DNA of 64,000 bases from an uncultured Christensenella sp. Its GTDB lineage: Bacteria; Bacillota; Clostridia; Christensenellales; CAG-917. The notes beneath the pieces were generated by a model. It was not told the origin of the DNA. It did no database searches and saw only the letters and a program-made list of their open reading frames with translations. The stretch covers positions 248,001 to 312,000 of the forward strand of contig CAJTNO010000001.1 in the NCBI GenBank assembly GCA_910577815.1, given 5' to 3'. The position numbers and the translations under genes were made by a program. This document shows, in pieces, positions 59,950-64,000 of this stretch (positions are counted from its first letter, which is position 1; every line of letters starts with the position of its first letter).

Positions 59950-61374
59950 ATGAAAATTTTGTTTGTAACATCAGAGGCCGCGCCCTTTGCAAGGTCCGGC
60001 GGTCTCGGCGACGTCGCGGGCGCGCTTCCGCAGGCGTTTAACAAGGCGGGTAACGATTGCAGAGTTATTATGCCTTTCTATAAGGATGAAATAAATGCGG
60101 ATTTTCAACATAATTTCCGCTACGTTGCCTCTACCTACGTCGATTTGAGCTGGAGACGTCAGTACTGCGGTATATTCGAGGCGGTCTACGGCGGCGTTAC
60201 CTATTATCTGATTGACAACGAGTATTACTTTAAGCGCAGAGGCTTATACGGTCATTTCGACGACGGCGAGAGATTTGCGTTCTTCTCAAAAGCCGTTCTC
60301 GAGGTGCTTCCGCTTATTGATTTCTTCCCCGACGTTCTGCACGCAAACGACTGGCATACCGCGCTTACTCCCGTGTTCCTCGACGTGTTCTATCGCTTCT
60401 CCGAGGAGTATCAGCATATCAAAACCGTGTTTACCATCCATAACATAGAGTTTCAGGGTAAGTACGGCGACAGCCTTATAGGCGATATCCTCGGCTTGCC
60501 GGACTGGGCGCGCTCCATTGTTATGAACGGCGACTGCGTGAACTTTATGAAGGGCGGCATCGAGGCGTCCAACGCCGTCACCACCGTCAGCGAAACCTAT
60601 GCGGGAGAGATACTCGACCCATTCTATTCCTACGGACTGGAGGGTATCCTTTCTCAGCGCCGCTTTAAGCTGCACGGAGTTGTCAACGGCATCGACCAGA
60701 AGGAATACGACCCCAAGCACGATAAGCGTTTGTTTGCTCAGTACGGCGTAAAGGATTTTGCCAAGGGTAAGGCGGAAAATAAAAAGGCGCTTTGCGAAAT
60801 GATAAACCTCGGCTTCGACGAAAACCGTCCGATTGTCGCTATGGTTACAAGACTCACCGAGCAGAAGGGTATGGACCTCGTAAGCGCAGTTATCGACGAC
60901 ATTATGCGCGCCGATATCCAGATGGTCATTCTCGGCACGGGAGATTGGAAATATGAAAATATGATAAAGTCCGTGGAAGGCAGATATCCCAATAAGTTCA
61001 GAGCGATACTTGCTTTCTCGCAGGACCTCGCAAGCAAGCTTTATGCCGCAAGCGACCTGTTCCTTATGCCAAGCAAATTCGAGCCTTGCGGACTTTCTCA
61101 GCTTATTGCTATGCGCTACGGCTCAATTCCCATCGTGCGCGAGACGGGCGGGCTTAAGGATACCGTGCCTGCTTATAACTGCGAGACGGGCGAGGGCAAG
61201 GGCTTTACCTTTAAGACCTACAACGCTTACGATATGCTCGACGCAGTATGGCGCGCATATGCCTGTTTCCACGATAAGCCGCAGTGGAATAACGTCGTTA
61301 AAAATGCTATGAAATCCGATTTCGGTTGGGATGTGTCGGCACAGCGTTATCTTGAAATATTCAAAAACCTGTAA
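59950..61374 (+). CDS. glgA: Glycogen synthase (ADP-glucose)
   Basis: This 474-residue GT5 enzyme has the ADP-glucose-binding FARSGGLGDVAGALP near residue 14 (equivalent of KTGGL, here RSGGL), HANDWHTALTP, FTIHNIEFQG and VVNGIDQKEYDP. The C-terminal site is PSKFEPCGLSQLIAMRYG and RETGGLKDTV. It elongates alpha-1,4-glucan. The ATG at 59950 lies behind GAGGTGG. It ends the glycogen set with a terminator downstream. Confidence 0.96.
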   Translation: MKILFVTSEAAPFARSGGLGDVAGALPQAFNKAGNDCRVIMPFYKDEINADFQHNFRYVASTYVDLSWRRQYCGIFEAVYGGVTYYLIDNEYYFKRRGLYGHFDDGERFAFFSKAVLEVLPLIDFFPDVLHANDWHTALTPVFLDVFYRFSEEYQHIKTVFTIHNIEFQGKYGDSLIGDILGLPDWARSIVMNGDCVNFMKGGIEASNAVTTVSETYAGEILDPFYSYGLEGILSQRRFKLHGVVNGIDQKEYDPKHDKRLFAQYGVKDFAKGKAENKKALCEMINLGFDENRPIVAMVTRLTEQKGMDLVSAVIDDIMRADIQMVILGTGDWKYENMIKSVEGRYPNKFRAILAFSQDLASKLYAASDLFLMPSKFEPCGLSQLIAMRYGSIPIVRETGGLKDTVPAYNCETGEGKGFTFKTYNAYDMLDAVWRAYACFHDKPQWNNVVKNAMKSDFGWDVSAQRYLEIFKNL

Positions 61375-61391
61375 TTTAGTTTATATATTAT

Positions 61392-61456
61392 AAAAACACT
61401 TTTGCTTACAGTCGCGTACGTTTATTTGCGTTATGTCGTTAGCGAAAGTGTTTTTT
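61392..61456 (+). terminator. Terminator after glgA
   Basis: AAAAACACTTTTGCT pairs with AGCGAAAGTGTTTTT across a 34-base loop; the right arm runs into T residues. Confidence 0.65.
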
Positions 61457-61488
61457 ATTAACCGAATTATAGATTTTTGACTGACTAA

Positions 61489-62661
61489 TTAAATTTTATT
61501 GAGTTTATAATAATTCTCAAAATTAGCTGTGCTTCGGCTATCGTATTGAGTTAACAGATTGTTAAAGTCTGTTTCTAATTTATTTATAATATCTATATTG
61601 TTAATATTGGTATCGGTTTTTAACCTGCTACATAAGATAATATAGGTATTTGCAATCGTATAATATAGCATTATAGATATTTCAAAATAATGTAATAAGG
61701 GATATTTGGCTACGGAAGTTGTTCCGTGTGTGTATCCGTTACATATTTTGTATAATGAATACAAATAATCGAAATGCGTCGAATGTTGATTGTTATACTT
61801 CTTTTTTAAATATTTTATAATTCCGTTTAGCGTATAGGATTGTGCTCCGCATACCCCAAAATCATCAATTAAATCCAGCCATCCAAAATGCAAATAGTCT
61901 ATTTTATTTTTACACTTTTTATTTTTTCTGTTCTCAAATAAATCATTGAATTCTTTGGGATAATTTTGATTGCAGCAAGATTGCATCAATTCATATTCAG
62001 TAAATTTATAATAAGCATTAGTTACTGTTTCTGGACAGTTTAATAATAATAGCAACTTTATGTATAATTCTATTATACCTCTACAAATTGGGTAGGCATT
62101 ATCTAAAAAATTATCTTCAAGTAGAGAAAGTGCTGCCGTTCCTTTATTGGAGATTGTTGTAAAAATAGTATAATAAATATCTTTTGTTGTATACGATGTA
62201 AGCAATTCGTTCATTCTTAAACATAGAACAAATATATTATAAGGTATATGGAAGAATATAAAACTTTCACCTTCTACTATAGCTTGTTTACGGAAATATG
62301 CACTTCCATAATCTCTTAGTTTGATATTTTCTATAACTTGATTTATCAATAAATTTTTATATTCTTCGTCACTTTCTTTCTTTATTCGCTCATCTTCTGT
62401 TTCAAAAACGAGATTAGAACGGTGTAAACCTACTATGTGACGGCAAATATCGTAAAACGGCAATTCTATATTAGCAGAAACTAATTTTTTATTATCGGGC
62501 AATTCTAAATCATAGTACTTGGAAATTTTGTTGCCGAGATTATCGATTACTTTATACATTATCTCTAAAAGAAAATTGCCTTTGATTTTGCCGCTGAAAA
62601 GTTGTCGTAGTGATTTATTTAATACCTTTTTATAATTTTCGGGACAATTAAAATCAAACAT
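61489..62661 (-). CDS. AT-rich accessory protein, DUF5677-like
   Basis: This 390-residue mostly helical protein has no signal peptide. The central part (ALSLLEDNFLDNAYPICRGIIELYIKLLLLL) carries the R-G/S-x-x-E helix typical of DUF5677-like proteins of unknown function, and NGYTHGTTSVAKYPLLHYF contributes the later His. Base composition is far more AT-rich than its neighbours, which suggests transfer. It starts 3 bp behind the dut stop on the same strand; no strong ribosome site is seen. A role in defence or stress is possible but unproven. Confidence 0.6.
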   Translation of the reverse strand: MFDFNCPENYKKVLNKSLRQLFSGKIKGNFLLEIMYKVIDNLGNKISKYYDLELPDNKKLVSANIELPFYDICRHIVGLHRSNLVFETEDERIKKESDEEYKNLLINQVIENIKLRDYGSAYFRKQAIVEGESFIFFHIPYNIFVLCLRMNELLTSYTTKDIYYTIFTTISNKGTAALSLLEDNFLDNAYPICRGIIELYIKLLLLLNCPETVTNAYYKFTEYELMQSCCNQNYPKEFNDLFENRKNKKCKNKIDYLHFGWLDLIDDFGVCGAQSYTLNGIIKYLKKKYNNQHSTHFDYLYSLYKICNGYTHGTTSVAKYPLLHYFEISIMLYYTIANTYIILCSRLKTDTNINNIDIINKLETDFNNLLTQYDSRSTANFENYYKLNKI

Positions 62662-62664
62662 ATT

Positions 62665-63108
62665 TTATTTTCCTGTAGAGCCGAAGCCGCCTGCACCTCG
62701 GACTGTGTCGTCAAGCGTTTCGCTTTCAATGAGATTTGCAGTTACGTAGGGCGCGAATACTATCTGCGCTATGCGCTCGCCGTTTTCGACCGTCTTTGCA
62801 GAGCTTGAATGATTGTGCATTGCAACCATAATCTCGCCGCGGTAGTCGCTGTCTATTACTCCCACCTTGTTTGCGGGGGCAAGTCCTTGCTTGCAGGCAA
62901 GTCCGCTGCGGGCGTATACAAGTCCTACAAGCCCGTCGGGTATTTCGACCGCTATTCCCGTTTTTATAAATACAGTTTCGCCTGCGTTTATGCTTACGCT
63001 GTCGCAGTCAAGACACGCGTATAAATCCGCGCCCGCCGCTCTTTCGCTGCCGTATCTGGGGAGCTGTGCGTTTTCGTTTAGTTTTTTAACTCTCACTGTA
63101 GCTTGCAT
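62665..63108 (-). CDS. dut: dUTP diphosphatase
   Basis: This 147-residue trimeric dUTPase hydrolyses dUTP to dUMP. All five motifs are visible: AAGADLYA (I), ARSGLA (II), GVIDSDYRGEI with the catalytic Asp (III), ENGERIAQIVF (IV) and RGAGGFGSTGK (V). CGGAGG is close to the ATG. It has its own promoter overlapping the copA terminator. Confidence 0.95.
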   Translation of the reverse strand: MQATVRVKKLNENAQLPRYGSERAAGADLYACLDCDSVSINAGETVFIKTGIAVEIPDGLVGLVYARSGLACKQGLAPANKVGVIDSDYRGEIMVAMHNHSSSAKTVENGERIAQIVFAPYVTANLIESETLDDTVRGAGGFGSTGK

Positions 63109-63136
63109 ACGTTTTTCCTCCGCATTTCATAATCGG

Positions 63137-63165
63137 ATTATATACTAAAAGCGTTGCGGTTGCAA
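63137..63165 (-). promoter_or_regulatory. dut promoter overlapping a terminator
   Basis: On the minus strand: TTGCAA, 17-bp spacer, TATAAT. The -35 hexamer lies inside the hairpin at 63147-63172. Confidence 0.7.
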
Positions 63166-63172
63166 CGCTTTT
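63147..63172. terminator. Terminator behind the copper ATPase gene
   Basis: AAAAGCGTTGC / GCAACGCTTTT with loop GGTT, active in either direction. Confidence 0.8.
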
Positions 63173-63193
63173 TGCGTATTGGGAATATCAAGC

Positions 63194-64000
63194 TTAAAGC
63201 TCGCGGATTTCCTCTACTTCGTAGCCGGCTTCTATAATAGCGGCTTTTACCGCTTCGGCGTCTATGGGGCTTTCGCAGGTGATTTCCGTCGTTCCGCTTT
63301 CGTGCGAGGAGGTGACGTCGGATATCTCAGCCGCTTTTCGTACAGCCGCATTTACGTGCTTTTCGCACATTCCGCACATCATTCCGTTGACCTTTAACAA
63401 ATATTTTTTCATTGCTTTATTCTCCTTTTCGGTTTTCTTGTTTTCATTATTGCAACCGCTGCCTTCGGCGGGTTGTTGCGCGTCGGGATTGCTCTTGGTT
63501 GATTTGTCCGCCTTTTTTGCGCGCTTTATCTTAAAGAAGTTTATCGTCAGCGCGTTGAGTACTACCGATACGCTGGATACGCTCATTGCAAGCGCGCCTA
63601 TCATTGGATTTATTTTAAAGCCGCTGATATAGTAGAACGCGCCCGTAGCGATGATTACGCAGACAAAGTTGTAAAAGAATGCCCAGAACAGTCCGAGTCG
63701 AATAGTGTTGAGTACTCTGCGGCTCAGCGAGATTACGTTTAGAACGTCCATAAGGTCGTTGCGCAGAAGCACGATGTCGCTGCATTCCATAGCTACGTCG
63801 CTTCCTCCGCCGATTGCTATTCCGAGGTCCGCGGCGGTGAGGGCGGGGGCGTCGTTTACTCCGTCGCCAACCATTGCAACGAGATGCTTGCCGTCCGTCT
63901 TCAGCGACTCGATAACACGCTGCTTGTCTGCGGGATATACGTCTGCAATAACTTCGCTGACTCCTACCTCCTTGGCTATCGCACTCGCCGTAGCCGAGTT
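63194..64000 (-). CDS. copA: Copper-transporting P-type ATPase, 3' part, with C-terminal HMA domain
   Basis: The 5' part lies beyond the window; 268 residues are visible. They start in the P domain (SATASAIAKEVGVSEVIADVYP) and include MVGDGVNDAPALTAADLGIAIG. Two membrane helices follow, with YNFVC and MSVSSVSVVLNAL, the marks of the Cu+ subgroup. A Lys/Glu/Asn linker leads to a heavy-metal-associated domain (VNGMMCGMCEKHVNAAV) at the C-terminus, where most CopA proteins have it at the N-terminus. Within the linker AAAAGGAG precedes an in-frame ATG (63412), so the last 72 residues could also be made as a free copper chaperone. Confidence 0.92.
   Translation of the reverse strand, partial: NSATASAIAKEVGVSEVIADVYPADKQRVIESLKTDGKHLVAMVGDGVNDAPALTAADLGIAIGGGSDVAMECSDIVLLRNDLMDVLNVISLSRRVLNTIRLGLFWAFFYNFVCVIIATGAFYYISGFKINPMIGALAMSVSSVSVVLNALTINFFKIKRAKKADKSTKSNPDAQQPAEGSGCNNENKKTEKENKAMKKYLLKVNGMMCGMCEKHVNAAVRKAAEISDVTSSHESGTTEITCESPIDAEAVKAAIIEAGYEVEEIREL

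Overview
The window reads as chromosomal DNA of an endospore-lineage Clostridia (Bacillota), probably an uncultured gut-type lineage. Supporting signs are spoIIR, sleB-ypeB, a yabP-yabQ pair and an mrnC-rlmB-sigH order as in Bacillus; a type III glutamine synthetase; AGGAGG-type ribosome sites; lipoproteins with Gram-positive signal peptides; and a tmRNA ending in an ALAA-like tag. Placement below class is inference. No rRNA or tRNA gene, CRISPR array or insertion sequence was seen.

Layout. 0-8.2 kb: a membrane iron-sulfur protein fused to a TlpA thioredoxin, convergent with two very large lipoproteins, one carrying a redoxin domain. 8.8-10.7 kb: an ABC-F ATPase. 10.8-23.1 kb: a divergent surface-glycan cluster. 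Its minus arm makes dTDP-4-keto-6-deoxyglucose, a 3,4-ketoisomerase and CDP-ribitol; its plus arm supplies the aminotransferase, the N-acyltransferase, glycosyltransferases and a polyol-phosphate transferase. Together they predict a ribitol-phosphate polymer carrying a 3-acylamino-3,6-dideoxyhexose. 23.2-24.4 kb: an Xre regulator, three tandem 142-bp structured repeats and ssrA. 24.6-30.9 kb: split transketolase, zinc-ribbon membrane proteins and glutamine synthetase III. 31.0-35.5 kb: purB, purA, guaA, followed by a two-domain structured element. 35.8-45.5 kb: Xre, sigH, rlmB, mrnC, spoIIR, sleB, ypeB, a cobalamin-riboswitch locus, and yabQ-yabP. 45.6-51.8 kb: a condensation-like acyltransferase, a short alaS, amaP, greA, lysS. 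51.8-54.4 kb: a stem-rich non-coding stretch, three Xre regulators (one with an operator-laden divergent promoter) and ispE. 54.6-61.4 kb: glycogen genes glgB-glgC-glgD-(bPH protein)-glgA, interrupted by two copies of a structured 179-bp repeat. 61.5-64.0 kb: an AT-rich accessory gene, dut, and the 3' end of a copper ATPase with a C-terminal HMA domain.

The most unusual content is non-coding. Three unrelated tandem families of structured intergenic elements lie in this one window: three units behind ssrA, two behind guaA with conserved internal loops and different helix sequences, and two behind glgD. A further region behind lysS is rich in stems. Comparing copies by eye shows compensatory changes in the ssrA family and especially in the guaA family, which is the best candidate here for an undescribed structured RNA or DNA element. 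A 21-bp palindrome, present four times, looks like a regulatory site.
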